Source: Hirundichthys speculiger (Eukaryota; Chordata; Actinopteri; Beloniformes; Exocoetidae). From it: 64,000 bases of DNA. The DNA is taken from contig JAGFBZ010000865.1 of NCBI GenBank assembly GCA_018398805.1, positions 1,488,001 to 1,552,000 on the forward strand. Direction: 5' to 3'. A model generated the notes under the pieces. The model ran no database searches, was not told the origin of the DNA, and worked only from the letters and a program-made list of their open reading frames with translations. The translations under genes were made by a program, and so were the position numbers. Shown piece by piece: positions 1 through 13,236 of this stretch. Position 1 is the stretch's first letter. Each line of letters begins with the position of its first letter.

Positions 1-800
1 TTTTAGGAACCACAAAGAAAAGTTCAAAAAATGTTGGCAGTCTGGTGTTTAGCAACCTATTACTGAACCCATGACACTCCAGCATGATCCCAGCCCGTCA
101 ACTCTGTTACTTCTTCCTGAAAACAAGGCAGTGTAATTTAGAATGCATTTAAGGATAATTAAAATTTCTCAGGCACAATTACTTATTCCCCCAGTGGGGC
201 TGCCTCAAACAGGAAAGTGTTATGGGTTTACGGCCTTGACATGGAAAACATGTCCTGCCTATCTGCCTCATGCTCTTCTCAAGGCTCCGGTTGTTAATTG
301 TGGCTAAATGTGATAAATAAATTCACCAGTGCTCTTAATGCTAATTAGTCTTAGAGATAATATTTATGATTTCATAAGCACATATTTCTCCAAAGACTCA
401 GGCTTGTGCCCCTCATCCATCGGTCATAGGCTCTCTTGGATGTAATTTATCTTTGGGGAGAGGAGAGGCCAAAAGAGGGGGCAGAGGAACCACAAGCAGT
501 AAATACTAATACTACTTAGTGGGTACTTTGGGAACATGACTATTTCATTCTATTTATTGAGCTAGGTTACTAAAGAAAAAACAAATTCAAGTTATTAGTT
601 AGCTTTCTCAATACGTCCAATGGACAATAGGAGTGATTTCCAAAGAAAAAACTGACATGGGGTCCTAATGCAGGACAGAAATCACTCACACACCAGAGGG
701 ATTTTTGGGTAGGATAATAAAATGGGCAGTCAATGGAAGATGATCAATAGTTAGGATAAGTGTTTCCTCTTGAAGATGGAAGACAAGTGAAAAAACTCCA
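1..800. other. Non-coding; CNE-like block at about 280-420
   Basis: No coding potential is seen. The block at about 280-420 is low in simple repeats and dense in homeodomain-type TAAT/ATTA cores (TTGTTAATTG, GCTAATTAGTC, GATAAATAAATTCA), the look of a vertebrate conserved non-coding element. Conservation cannot be tested here. Confidence 0.3.
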
Positions 801-829
801 GGGTTATATGTGACCAAAGGTGACTGCAA

Positions 830-1590
830 ATAGGTCATGGATGAAAGTTCCCCAAGCTGTGCTCACACAAAGCAGGCAGAGACAGAGTGGTTGTCCACCT
901 CCATAGTTGATGTTCTGGCAACCTTGACAATGAGGCAGAGTAAGGATGGATCTTGATATAAACACTGCTTGGCTGGCTTGCCTCAAGCGCGTGCACTTGG
1001 CTGTATGAATGCATAAGTTAAGCTCTTGTGGCCAGTCATTATGACAAATGGTTGGCGATCTCTCTCTTCCAAACTCGAATAAATTCCCAAAAGGGTTGAG
1101 TTTGTGAGGAGCAGTAGAGTGCCACAATGTCTGAGACAGCCATCTGCCCCACTAACTGACTCTAGGTCAGGCCCAATAAGAATGGTGCAGAAACAGTGTG
1201 TGAGGCTATATTTGAATAGAAGCAACCTCTGTTTCAGAAGTCCACTGGAAGTAGAAGGGTTGTCAGGGTTAACGTGACTATAGGATGTTGATGTTCCTTT
1301 CACTATAGTTTAAGTTGTTGCTGCAGCTGCTTTTTGGTTTATGGATGGTGGAAGTTGGATTATGGCTGCTGTTTTGGAAAAGTCTACCTGAAGAGGTAAT
1401 TTTGCTTTCTGATCTGCTTTTGGTGTCACTGTCAGCCCGGATATTAACCTGTGTCCAATGGCTAGATGGAGAAAGCGAACCAACAACTTGAGACTGCTCT
1501 TTGCTGCCCAGCTCCCACAAATCCACCCACATTATCGTCCTTGAGCAATAATCTTTGCAAGACACAAGACTGAGAAAATATGACATTCAC
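830..1590 (-). pseudogene. Decayed Ty3/Gypsy-like pol fragment (RNase H region)
   Basis: On the minus strand, overlapping open frames read SSLEERDRQPFVIMTGHKSL followed by a tyrosine-alanine-phenylalanine stretch. This recalls the RNase H segment of Ty3/Gypsy polyproteins, where a Leu-Glu-Gly-Arg motif is followed by Thr-Asp-His-Lys-Pro-Leu. Asp is replaced by Gly in the T-D-H-K motif, and stops and frame changes follow, so it is non-functional. No LTR was found on either side. Confidence 0.4.
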
Positions 1591-2459
1591 ATTTCACAGG
1601 CGTTAATATATTATATACAATTAGTTATTCAGCAGATGTAGGAGTACTTGGTGTACATGCAAGTTTTTTGTTTGCCCTACTGGCTCATACTCAAAATACC
1701 GTACTCAAAATGGTCCCGAGAGGTTTGAATGTCATCTTCCGTCCTCACAAATATGGACAAGGTGGTGAGTGCGTAAGTCCTACTTGGAGAATGTAGCACT
1801 ATGCAGAAGAGACGAGGGAAACACAATTAGAGACAGAGGGTACGTGATGGTGGAGAAGCATTTGAGGGATTTTTTTCCCTGCTGCATTAAAGAAAACAGT
1901 TATCTAAATGAATACTAATGGATATGAACTAATCCAGGCTGCCAACTCATCCTTGATGGTATTGAACAGTGAATTCAGGGAAGCTCACTGAGGAAGAGAA
2001 CCATCTTTTTTGACTGGGAAGTGAAGCCGCTTTCAAACCCTTTCCACATTTCACAGGTAAAAGCAGCACATGACTGGAAGATCTCCAACCAATCCATTCA
2101 AATAATTTATGTCTGTCTGGTTCATTTTCAATCATCACTGTGACACAACAACCAAAACTGAAGGAACACTTAGGTTCAGAACTGGCTGAATGTGATTTGG
2201 AGACATCCTGGGACTAAACTGGAAAGAGGGAAATGAGACATCTGGAGGAATCTGGGCCTTTTGTAGAATTGCAGATAAGGAATATGCCTGGACAGTGATT
2301 TGATTTTTATATCAGCATTAGTTCAAATGAGATAAGAATATGACAATACCATTTAGAGACATCACTGAAGTCTTGTGTGATGTGTTTCCTCTGTAAAGCC
2401 ATGCAAACGAAAATAACTTAAGAACCTCTCCTCGCTCAACACCCTTTCCTGCTTTTCCC

Positions 2460-2520
<61 letters not shown>

Positions 2521-5500
2521 TAACTAGAATTCTGGCGCTGAAACTGAGTAAGTGAAAATGGCTCTGTAGAGAATTCAGTTGCTCTAAAAGTCAATACATG
2601 AAGGACAGAAACACGAAAGAATGTAGGCCAGAAACAAAGAGATGTTAACTTCTGACAATGCAGGAAGCGTTCAAGTACTTCACATAAAAGAGGAATGGCT
2701 GGTGGCCAAGCTTGTCACACACCTGTCTCCAATTCTGTAGTCAGAGTAGAAAACACACACACACACACACAAACTCTGCAAAACTTTTTTCCAGCCAGGT
2801 ACACCATTTCTTAGACTGTAAAGGCCAAGATCTCTAATATAAAACAAGTAACAGTCATACTAATTGGGACTAAAATTAAGACAACTCCAATATTTTTCTT
2901 GGATGACATTCTTGCTCATGTAAATTGGATATAATTAGAAGATAATATTATTGGAGACAAAGAGCTAACAGTAGAGGTATAATAGTTAACTTTGGAAACT
3001 TAAACATTTGGATTTTTCATTCATGCTTGAAAATAATATTGCTGATATGTCAATGTCAAACTGGCTAACTTTACTAATCAGGTACATTCATAAGGTCATT
3101 TCAATTTTTAACAGATTTTCATTGTAATGAGTTATTTTCTCTGGAGTTTGCTTCCTTACCTGTTTTTGTTAAAAGTGCACTATAGTGTATAATGCTGATA
3201 ACCGGTTAAAAAAAATTAATTCACATCCATTTTTCCCAATATTTCTATTTTCATCATTTTTACAGAAGTCAATTTTCATAGCTTGATCCACCATGTTTTC
3301 CACTACTTCGTTGCTTGCAGTATGTAACTAAGATGGTATTGACAGGAAGCACTTCCTCTCACTCGCCCAGCACACGGGCGTTGTGAAGCACTTCAGCTGC
3401 TTTTTAACATCACAACATGCTCGTGCCAGTGGCTCACTGGTCTGACTATTGATCCAAGTCACCACATCAAGGTGAGCATCAGTGCTACGGAGTCCATTGT
3501 GGGACCTCATCCTGAAAGAGCAGGGCTGTCCACAGCTCTAGGCGATGCCCGAAAGAGTGACAAGTGCTGAAACCACTTCAAGGCAGCTAACGGTGCCCTC
3601 AGCCCTTTCTAGTCTCAGCTTCAAAGCCAAAAGCAGCCTCTGGCAGTTCACCCCCTCCTTTCACTCCCTCCCTCACTCCCTCTCTTTTCGGTCCTCTAGG
3701 GTAGCTGGTCCTATACTGCTCTCCCAGGGCCGTCAATGTCAAAGCATGAGTGAGTCCAGTCAAAGCTCATATTCCCCTTCAATACGCACACTCACACTCA
3801 CACACAAACACAATTGTGGTTTTTTTTGTTTTTTTGTTTTTTTTTTTCTCCCTTTAAGTTTTCGTTTTCTCTCTGATGCACAGGTCCCATCCCCTCTGCA
3901 TGACTGGCCCTCACTGACAAGTGGAAATCACAGACATCCCACTAGCAAAAGATGGAGAGTGAAGAAGACTTCAGAAGCTTGTACCCTACAGCGATCATTG
4001 TCCTGAGCTCAAGAATGAAGACACCAGGCATATCTTATTCACTATATCCAATAAAAACCAGAGAGAACATGTTCACAAAAAAAAAAAAAAAAAAAATTGA
4101 AAGGGGTTACACAAAAGATTTGTGGTTTGGGATTTATTTATTTATTTATTTGTTTATCTATCCTTTCTAAGACAGTAATCGATTGAAAGGAGGGAAGAGA
4201 GGTAGACTTACTTTGCCGAAAGGGACCTAAGGCTTTGTCCTGTGGGTATGGCAGCTTTCATTTCTCTCCTTTCTTCCTTCATATTCCCTGCCAGTTTTTT
4301 TTTTTTTTTTTTTACCATGTTTTGATTGGGTTTCATATATTGAAGTTATATCTGGCCAGACTTGTTTATCTGCTGAGGCTGATAACTGTACTGGCCGATG
4401 TGTGGAGCAGAAAGTGATGGAAATGAGAAAGAGAGTAAGAAGGGAGATACAAAGAGACAGAGCGCTCATATTCTCATCTCCGCCAGTCTTTTCTCATTGA
4501 TTTAGCACGTCTTCATTAACAGTCCGACCAAGGTGTGGTTGTTTTGCTTTACCTACTGCTCCAGCTTAGACCTGATGGTTTGGACTTGATGGGGGTGAAT
4601 GTCAATCAAAGCACCCAAAATAGAAACACAGCTTTATGGGGACATGTCGATGTCATTTCTAAAGTTTTTCCATATATCATTGTTTAAATGAGGCCCTTAT
4701 TGTCTCACAGTTTTAATTGTTTGGCTAAATGCATTTGTTAATTCCCAGTAAGCAACACAGTTTCCTGAAGTACATGAGTCATTTTAATTTATGACCCCAT
4801 GCCAGCGGCATAAAATCAGAAACAAGGCGAGTAATGGGTTACAATATGCAGCGCACAATTGGAGTCATTTAAAATTCCACCAAATGCCAGTGTTTTCAAG
4901 GCGCAACGTACCGAGGGGTGGCTGTTGAGTCCACTGAAAGAAAAAGTGAGACAAAGAGACTAGGGGAAGATAGAGAGAGGGGAAAAACAGATAGAGGACT
5001 GAAGGAGAGCAGAAGAGAGAGAGAGCAAGCAGTGCTTGCTGGACCCTGACTGCGTGCGAAGCCTCAATTATTCATGCGGCAGTGCACATGTCAAGAGCTC
5101 ACAGACACGCACAACAGCAAGGCCGAGTGCAAATCAAACAGCGCATCCATGGGCAATGCCCACAATTCACCTGGAGGAACACACCTCGATCCATTCCTCT
5201 GTTGTTCTTGGATAAACAGAGAACAAGGCTACCTGAGCACTCCCTGATTCTCCTCAAGAGCCAGGAGCTGCTGGAATAGCCTTTGTTTGTTTTCCCACTT
5301 TATTTCCTTGCTTCTTTTTTTTTTTTTTTTTTTTGGCAGCAACATGGTGCCAGTGGGTTCCATCTTTTCATGGCTCATTAGCCTGCTGTTCCATTCACTT
5401 TACCATCTATCATGCCCTTAGTGTTGTTTAAATCTATTGCTTTTTCTTTTTCTTTTTTCTTTTTTCTTCGCTGGTCCCCAACTTGTCTATAGTAACTATA

Positions 5501-6190
5501 TCTCCTCAAGAACTGGAGGTTAACAGATGGATCCACGCTTCCATTCTCATTTTGTCTAAGTTTATTGACCACCGTCTTGCTGTCTATTCTGTTTCTTCTC
5601 TTCTTATTCTCCCAAGCTTCCTCCAAGTCATGTACTTTTTTTTTGTTGTTGTTGTTGTTTTATCATTGTATTGTTCAGCGCTCCAAAAATATGCAACATC
5701 AGGTATCACTTGCCAGTGCAGTCTCATGTTGAGTTTATGTAAAATATTATAAAAAAAAAGAACATTTTATCTTTCTTTGAATTTCAAAAAGCTGTGTTAT
5801 GAAGCTTTTTGTGAAGGGTCTGCAAACTTACAACGCTCTGAATCGCCACTGAAAGCAGAGGCTTTAGCCCTCAGCAGTATTCACGGCTGAGGAGCTCTCT
5901 GAAACGCCTTATTTGCAGTCCTGGCTTTCTTGCTTTACTTATCTGCATTATATATGGCAGAACACTTATGTATGATGCCTGCCTAGTAGCTAGCTTGTGA
6001 TGCCTCAGACAAAGAATGAACAGCTCCCTCCATCACTTTTGAACAGTCAGCTGACTAATCAGGGAAAACTGGGCCTTTCACTCAGAGAGCCATGAAGAGA
6101 TGGGAGCTAAAAAACACATAGACAGAGGGAGGAACCCACTAATCTGCTGGTCTATCTGAATGTGTCCAAAACACTGAAATAGGCTCATCC
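1591..6190. other. Intergenic; simple repeats and a CNE-like block
   Basis: No gene is supported. Contents: a 55-base poly(T) run (2463-2517), a (CA)n stretch near 2753-2771, further T-rich runs near 3815-3850, 4296-4313 and 5314-5334, and a purine-rich GA stretch around 4940-5030. The block at about 4700-4910 is complex and TAAT-rich (CATTTTAATTTATG, GAGTCATTTAAAATTCC) and resembles a conserved non-coding element. Long open frames here are chance frames through low-complexity sequence. Confidence 0.35.
2463..2517. repeat. Poly(T) tract, 55 bases
   Basis: Longest homopolymer of the window. No adjacent LINE or SINE body was recognised on either side, so an origin as a retroposon tail is not supported. 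Confidence 0.95.
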
Positions 6191-6203
6191 CCTTGCACCA
6201 ATC

Positions 6204-6290
6204 CATCCATCCATCCTTCCATTATCTACACCCGCTTTCTACCTATTCAGGGTCATGGGGTTCTGCTGGAGTTTGTCCCAGTAGTCTTTG
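6204..6290 (-). repeat. SINE fragment (3' tail, truncated)
   Basis: The text CCATCCATCCATCCTTCCATT followed by ACCCGCTTTCTACC, AGGGTCATGGGG and CTGGAGTTTGTCCCAG is the 3' part of the same tRNA-derived SINE that is nearly complete at 51997-52336. It is read here on the minus strand with its GGAT-type tail. Confidence 0.65.
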
Positions 6291-6632
6291 GGGTAAAGAC
6301 ATTGGTAAACCTGGACATTTAGCAACAAAACCTTTCAACAAATATGAGGAATTTTTCATGCTGATTTTGCTAAAAATAAGCAATTAGTCTTTTTTTTTAA
6401 CAGAGAATTGATTAATAAAGAGCTGCTGAGGCTCGTCTATGTCTGCGTGTGTGATACACCACCTTATTTATCTTATTTCTTGAAGTTCCAAGCAAACACG
6501 GGCAGTTACAGTTGCAAAAACATATATTACCTTTTTTGTGTTATCACTATCACTTTTGTGACAAAAAGAAACACTTCCTCTGTTGCCAACCCGCTGATAG
6601 GATAGTACTGACTACACCCCATCCATGTTCTG

Positions 6633-7346
6633 CATGTGTCAAACACAAGGCCCGCGGGCCAAATGTGGCCCGCCACATCATTTTATGTGGCCCTCGAGAG
6701 CTTGTGCATTATTGGCTTACATATTAAACCAATATTATAAGACTTATTATAAGCGTTATAACGATAACAGTATATCACCATTAAGGAGACATCAAGACGA
6801 TTTTTAGAACTAATGGACTTAAGAAAAACCTCTACAAACTAACCTCAACATGTCCAAGAAAAGAAAAATTGATGGACAAGGAAGGCAGTTTCATGAACGA
6901 TGGGAAAACGAATACGAGTTCGTATCTCAAGGTGAAAAAACAGTATGTCTTTTGTGTTATGAGGCGGAGTCAGTCGGTATTTTGACAGCGAACACGGAGC
7001 TAAGTATGCTAAATTTAGCCCACAAGAAAAACAAAGAATCGCTTCTGCTTCTGAAACCAAGGTAATGGATACTGAGTCCATTACCATGGCAACAGACCTT
7101 TAAACATCACCTGTGCCAGAGCAGGTTTACAACTACAAACCCTGAGTTTAATATAATAATGAATGAAATATTTGAAACTTGAATACATAATAAATACAGA
7201 AACCGTTATTTAACAATATATTAAAGTGTAGTTTAATTTATTTTGATTTACATTGTATTTTGTTACATTCATGTTGTCAATCTGGCCCTTCGAGGGCCAC
7301 CATGGTGCTGATGTGGCCCTCAGTGAAAATGAGTCTGACACCCCTG
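6633..7346 (+). mobile_element. Internally deleted hAT transposon with BED-finger transposase relic
   Basis: The 714-bp element is bounded by related inverted ends: CATGTGTCAAACAC on the left and, reverse-complemented, CAGGGGTGTCAGACTC on the right. The flanking 8-bp direct repeats are ATGTTCTG (6625-6632) and ATGTACTG (7347-7354), 7 of 8 matching, as expected for hAT. Inside, an open frame at 6850-7065 begins MSKKRKIDGQGRQFHERW and contains VCLLC. This resembles the N-terminal BED-type zinc finger of ZBED/GTF2IRD2-like hAT transposases. The frame shifts (a better continuation is in another frame) and the catalytic region is missing, so it is dead. Confidence 0.8.
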
Positions 7347-7354
7347 ATGTACTG

Positions 7355-10300
7355 GAAATACATTACTGATCCTCTTTATTGTATCCTGCACTGAATTTCC
7401 ACATGAAATTTACGTGACACAAATTTAACTGAGGAGGCCAATTAAGAAATTGCAACTTTTATTATTTAGATAATCTATCATTTTTCTTTTGGAGCTGAAC
7501 TGATCAACACTAATTTAGAATCATTTTCAACTGAGGTGTTTAAGCGAGCCTTGTCATGAAGCAGCAATATCATACATCTTCAAAGGCGAAATGGCAATTT
7601 GTTTTTGTTTGGTCATGTTAAAGCAGCACAGCCCGAATAGAGGAAAATTATGGTGACGATGAAAGGGCTTGATCAAACAAAACACAGGGGATGTTCTCTT
7701 TTTTTTTTTATTGCATCTTCAACAAAGAAACAAGCTTCACAGGATCACAAGGTTCAAAAGTATGACTTCGGTGGGCGTGAAATAAACCTACAAAGGAACA
7801 CAGTTGCCATGTTTCCACTGTGGAGTGATGATTCTTTAATAGCCCGGCAAACATCTGGGACAGACGGAAAAGCCTGGGTCACTTTAGTGTAAGTCATATT
7901 TGATGATTGTCCAGGAGTAGGTAAGCATCTCTGTATACGCAAATATTTGCTGTTGTTTAGAGTCAAAGAAAGTAACTCCCTGATTCCATCAAACTGCAGA
8001 GTGTTGTCATTCAGGCATCTCCTTACAACATTTATTGTGGGAAATGCAAAGCCAATACCAGTTCAGCTGTTTCTCCTGTCTGCTATTGGGTACTATGGTG
8101 CTTGTTTTCTTTAATATGAGATTTAAAAATACAGCTTCCACTTGGGTGTTGTCATGAAAGTAACAAAGCAACCAATAGTTATTCCATTTTTTTTTTCACC
8201 AGCTGAGACATCTCTATAACAAATAACAAACGCGTGAGTCATATCAGTTTTCTCATGTTTTTCTTTTTTTTTATTGTTGCATGAGAAAAAAAAAAACTCA
8301 ATGTCTTTAGTAGAAGGACCTGAGTAGATCAAAATGATTTGAATGTATAAATAAATGTTAAATGAATGCATGTATGAGAATCTGTGAAATTAACACAGTC
8401 TGAGAAGTACCAGTCCTGAATTAATCACCCGCTCACTGGGGTGGCGTTGGCCAGATAAGTGATTCACACTTACCAACACATGCACACAGCTCTTTCCCAT
8501 ATCTCTGCACGCAAGCAAAACAGACTCACTCTACCAAGTAAACACAGCCGGCCGCGTCGGTCTGCTGTGAGGATGGTGAAATCAGGCGCAGGGGCTCGCT
8601 GCCCTGCAAAGGCACCGCTGACTGCTTTATCAGCACGCCATAATTTATGTTGCGTTAATTAGGTCCCTGTGGCTGTGGCTGGCTGGTAGCAGTGGCTCAT
8701 CCCACAAAGGGGGGGAAAGGATTGAGAGAGAAAGGAAAGAAAGTCCTCACAGGCACGTAGTCGCATTAACATGCCCTCAGAAATGGCACCAAACTGAGAC
8801 GCAGGCATGTCATAATTAATGTTAGTGAATTATTAATGTGGCTGTCCTCAATATGGTTGCATGCTGTGTGCATTCCTGGGCAAGCCCTTGTGATTTGTGT
8901 ATGTTTACCTGCAGCCTCTTGTGATTTTCAGACTAAAGCAGTCAACCTGAGCCACCTCCTTAGCATTCTTTCAGTGGATGAGTGTCATCATCACGAATCT
9001 GGAGTAAAACTGAGCTCCTGGAAGGCCCCAGTTCAGCCATCGTACCTGCTCATTAGCTCAGGCCGAGGTCAGGGGGTCAGGCAGGGGAGAGACGCGTCAG
9101 GCTGGCACCGCGGTGCACAAGGGCTGACACACAGGGAGTCCGGGAGGCTTTGCTACAGTGTTATTAGTTCACCGTCTGCTGCCGAGGGCCAGCACAGCTC
9201 ACACACAGTTGTCCACTGCAGCTCCGCGGAGGGTCCTGTACACACGCAACTGCACGAACATAAGCACACACTAAAATCTGAACAGCAGAATACAAAACAG
9301 AAAACGCATTGAGACTGCTTTCTGAAAAAGGGGGGAAACTTGCATGCACACATACACACACACTGAGCCTGCATAAAATGGAAAGGCTGAGTGGTATTAA
9401 GATCCATATTGACAGAGTTGAATCCCATAAGCACCTAAGTTCTCTCCGTACGTCAAATATTCCTCTAGGTGCGGATCATTCAGTTTTATTACCCTGTCTT
9501 AAAATTCAATTGCACAAGAGATTTAAGTCTTTTGGTGGAGTAAAACACACACACACACGGGGAGAGAGGGAAGAGAGAGAGAGAGAGAGAACTTTCTCTG
9601 GAGGCACTGACAAAGTGAAATACAGATTAAAGGAAAAACCTTTATTTTGTGTCAATGTAATTTTCAAAATAAAGAGACTCATTCTTATGGGTTTCAAAAC
9701 ATATATCATTATTCTAAACGATAAAGTTATATTTTATATTTTATCAAATGAAATAATTTGATAAATATCAAATTACCTTCACAAAGGAGGTTATGTGGTC
9801 GTTGCAGGCTGACTCAAAAAGTTGTGGAATGTATGAACATTTAAGTGAAGGTGTGGCATTGCTTCACTAAAGACAAGCACTTAAATAGTCCAGGGCTTTT
9901 TATCAATGTGATAAAACATTTTTGTTTCTCTGGGTATTTACAGATAAGATAAAATAAGACCATGGAAGTGTGAATTTCTCCTCCAGAGGCATTGGAGCTG
10001 CCTTCCCTTCAACAGGATGTGCTCTTCAGCTCAATTGTCTACAAATCTGGGAATGTTGCACGCTTGCAAGATTGTAGATGTTTTCATTTGTGCCTTACAA
10101 TGTAACCATTTGAAAACTATTGGATCAATCTTTTATTGGAGCTCTCTCTTCTCGTTTATTCCCTAGTTTCAAACCACCAGATGCATTCTCACCAGATGCA
10201 TTCTCAGCAGAGGCGATCTGTGTGCTTGTCTTTAAAGTAGATGTGTAATTTTGCATGTCTGATTACATCAAGATTTTCGGTCAACATTCCTTCCTGACAT

Positions 10301-12040
10301 GAAAGATGCAAATTCTCAATGTCCAGTATTTTTGCTCTATTTGGAGTAGTTTTAGTCCTGATACAGTAAGCCCCATCATTAAAACATGAAACCTTTTTTT
10401 TTTATTTATTTGTTTTGTTGTAGTTGTGTTTTCTGTGCGTGTTAGTAACAGAAGTACATTAAACCTTGAAACCTGACACTGTCAAGTCTCACAGGTGTGT
10501 TTGCTGATCACTGAAACTATTCAACTGCACAAAGGCTGTGTTTGAGATAACAGAGAAAAAAAAGTACTTTTTATTATGACTTTGTGCTTTATTGTGCTCA
10601 GAGTCACAGGGGTTGAAGCCTGTCCCTGGTGACAGATGCCCAGAGGTGATGTACACCCAAGGGGCTACATGTGACTTGTTAAACTGTCATTATGGAGCAA
10701 ATGGTGCAGTTCCTTGAATGGCCACTAGGAACTAGATTACTCCATGTTAGAATGTCTAACTTTACTGAACATATTTACAGCCTGGTACGAAAAACAGCGT
10801 TGGTCTCCACACCTAGATATTACATGCAAGATAACTGTATGGGGGCTGAATTTTTATGTGCTTTATCAGGTAAAATTCTAAAATGCATAATTAGGGGCAT
10901 GTTTTGTTTAGTGACAGCTACATTGTGGTCTAGGGTGGTAACAACTAACTGTCATCACTTAAGCTACTTAGCGTTTAGCACTTTCAGTATACTTGAGTTT
11001 CGAACTGTGAATAAAGACCGGACAAAGCAGGATTATTATTACATCAAAGATAATATAGCTTGTTTTAGATTCAATTGTACTTACAGACAAGTGCAACCAG
11101 CTCGGGGTTGGCCTGGAGCTACGGTCGCTCACAGCTGAAGGCTGCTTCTGGAACTAATCGGAGGATGGCGTCTTGCTCTGTGGCTGCTCGCCCTGGCAGT
11201 AGATGGAACATCTGGCTCCTCAAGCTGAGCCACCCTCCAGGTTGGCCTGTACACTTATACATTCACTAACTGTGCCTACTAGTTAACATCATATCTCAGC
11301 ATGAGCCCCAGCTTTATAGAGCATCAGGGAACCCCAGGCCACGGTCATTTAGCCAGGCAACGGCCTGTTGAGCGTCAGAGTGGAGCTCAATCTGAGCTTC
11401 AGTGGGCCTGGATTTAGTACTGGTTGTACTTTTTTCAAATGTTGTTTTGATACCAACATCATAAATGAGGATGGTTGGACAGATTCAATCAGAATGAATG
11501 TAAGGTAATGCAAGTTAGCATCCCAGGTTAGCATGATCTAATACAAGCTGAAATAGCTAGCTTCTGGTGATGTATTAGGTGGACATGTTCTAGCCAGTTG
11601 CTGGACTTGTTCGCTCCATTTATTTGACCATTTTTGGATGGACTGGTCCAAAGGCGTGAAATTTAGACTACAAAATTACTCTTTAGAAAACCTGTGGGTG
11701 ATGTCACTGGAGGTTTGTTCAGTTCTTCTTTTACCCTCTGTGGACATACTCTGGAGAGGTGGAAAGCTCACCACAAAGCCACACAGAAACAAACAAGACA
11801 AACAACCATGCACACTCACAAATATGAACAATTTAGAATCACCAACCATATCTGTATCTGAGGACTGTAGGGGAGAAACCAGAGCACTCAGAGGCACAAA
11901 AAGGACAACACACAAACAGAAAAGCTCCAGCAGAGATTTAAACCAGAGCTAACCAAAACAAATACACCAATTTTCCAACACTGAGACATCGCTTTCTGTA
12001 AAATTCAGTAATAAGTTGGAAAATGGAGCCATACCAAAGG
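7355..12040. other. Intergenic; CNE-like block at 8400-8900, no gene
   Basis: No exon structure is supported. The stretch at about 8410-8900 mixes GC-rich segments with TAATTAATGTTAGTGAATTA-like AT motifs and is free of repeats; it is a candidate conserved enhancer. A degraded SINE piece lies at about 10600-10660 (TCACAGGGGTTGAAGCCTG). A (GA)n/(CA)n patch is at 9546-9590. The 148-codon open frame at 10692-11138 has no recognisable domain, no splice context and atypical composition, and is not called a gene. Confidence 0.35.
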
Positions 12041-12044
12041 TTTA

Positions 12045-12133
<89 letters not shown>

Positions 12134-12148
12134 TATATACATATATAT
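12045..12148. repeat. (TA)n microsatellite at hAT insertion site
   Basis: About 100 bases of nearly pure TA dinucleotide, interrupted once or twice, directly abutting the left end of the hAT element at 12149. The tract resumes after the element's right end (13217-13236), so the element inserted within a TA tract. Confidence 0.9.
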
Positions 12149-13216
12149 AAGGACTGGGCAACTTAACGAGTTATTATCCGCGTTAACGCATTAATTTATT
12201 AACGCCGACATTTATCTTATCACGCGTTAAGGCATGTTGCTCACGTGCTAGAGTCTGTTACTCGCTGCTGCGGAACCGGAACAGATTTGGAAGCTAAAAC
12301 AGACATGGAGAACGGTAAAAATCTGTGTACTTTACATATCAGGCAGCAATATTAACAATTCTGTCTGAAAACAAAAATTCTGGACAACAACAAAACTTTC
12401 CCGTCATTCCTCCATGTTACATCAGATCTGTTCCGTGTGTTCACTGTCACCATTTAGTGGCACAGATGTGTAGTGACAACAGAAAGTCCAGTCCTCGATT
12501 GTAAAACAAATTCAGTCCTGTGGCCCGCTTTTTTATTTTGTATTTTTGATCCAAGTCTAAAATTGAAATATAAAAAAAACAGGCATTTTTAAGTTTTTGT
12601 TTTTTTGTGTGTGTGTGTTAGATTTAAAAATGAAAAACGTAATATATTGCCACTTTTTAATGTTTTTATTTTTGATTGACAATTGAAAATGGAAAGAATG
12701 AATTTGACTGAATGAACTTTAACATAGACATTTTTATTTTAAAGTTCTCCCAGACAGAGGATTCGACAGAAACAAGGTTATTTGTAACAACTGCCAAGTT
12801 GAACTCCCCGTTAAGTTTCTGCTGTTACCTCAGAAATGACCTGTTTTAATGTTCTGATTGTGCTGAGCCACAATCATTTTGTTGGATTTTGTTTGGAGAC
12901 TTTTTTTATTTTTTATAAAAACAGGATGACATTAATGCCCTGGCTGTGGCAATAAGCTTTATTTTATTTTACATTTTTTAAGATGACATTGACACTAAAT
13001 ATGTGTTACTGACAAGTGCTGATGTTAAAAGTGTTTGAACAACAAATGTTATGGCACTTTAGTTCATATGACAGCAGAACATTTAAATAAAAGTGCATTT
13101 TACACTACTTTTGAATTCATTATTTGATTTTGTGTATACAATGCGATTAATCGTGATTAATCAGGGAAATAATGCGATTAATTGCGATTAAAAATTTTAA
13201 TCGTTGCCCAGCCCTA
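12149..13216 (+). mobile_element. Non-autonomous hAT element, copy 1 (TAGGGCTGGGCAA family)
   Basis: Ends are AGGACTGGGCAA (left) and TTGCCCAGCCCTA (right), imperfect inverted repeats, flanked on both sides by ATATATAT, compatible with an 8-bp duplication. Subterminal sequence is rich in TTAACGCATTAATTTATTAA-type motifs. Near 12765-12815 a short relic reads RNKVICNNCQVELPVK, with a CX2C pair typical of the BED finger of ZBED-type hAT transposases. No intact frame remains. Copies 2 and 3 are at 48306-49108 and 57098-57809. Confidence 0.8.
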
Positions 13217-13236
13217 ATATATATATATATATATAT

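Noticed and set aside
3545..4006. 153-codon open frame on the + strand
   Set aside because: It runs through C/T-rich and poly(T) low-complexity sequence, yielding long Phe and Ser runs, with no domain or splice context.
8836..9312. 158-codon open frame
   Set aside because: No recognisable protein, and the opposite strand is equally open. The sequence looks like regulatory DNA and CA repeats.
10692..11138. 148-codon open frame
   Set aside because: No motif, no promoter or splice signals; it is likely within an old unclassified repeat.
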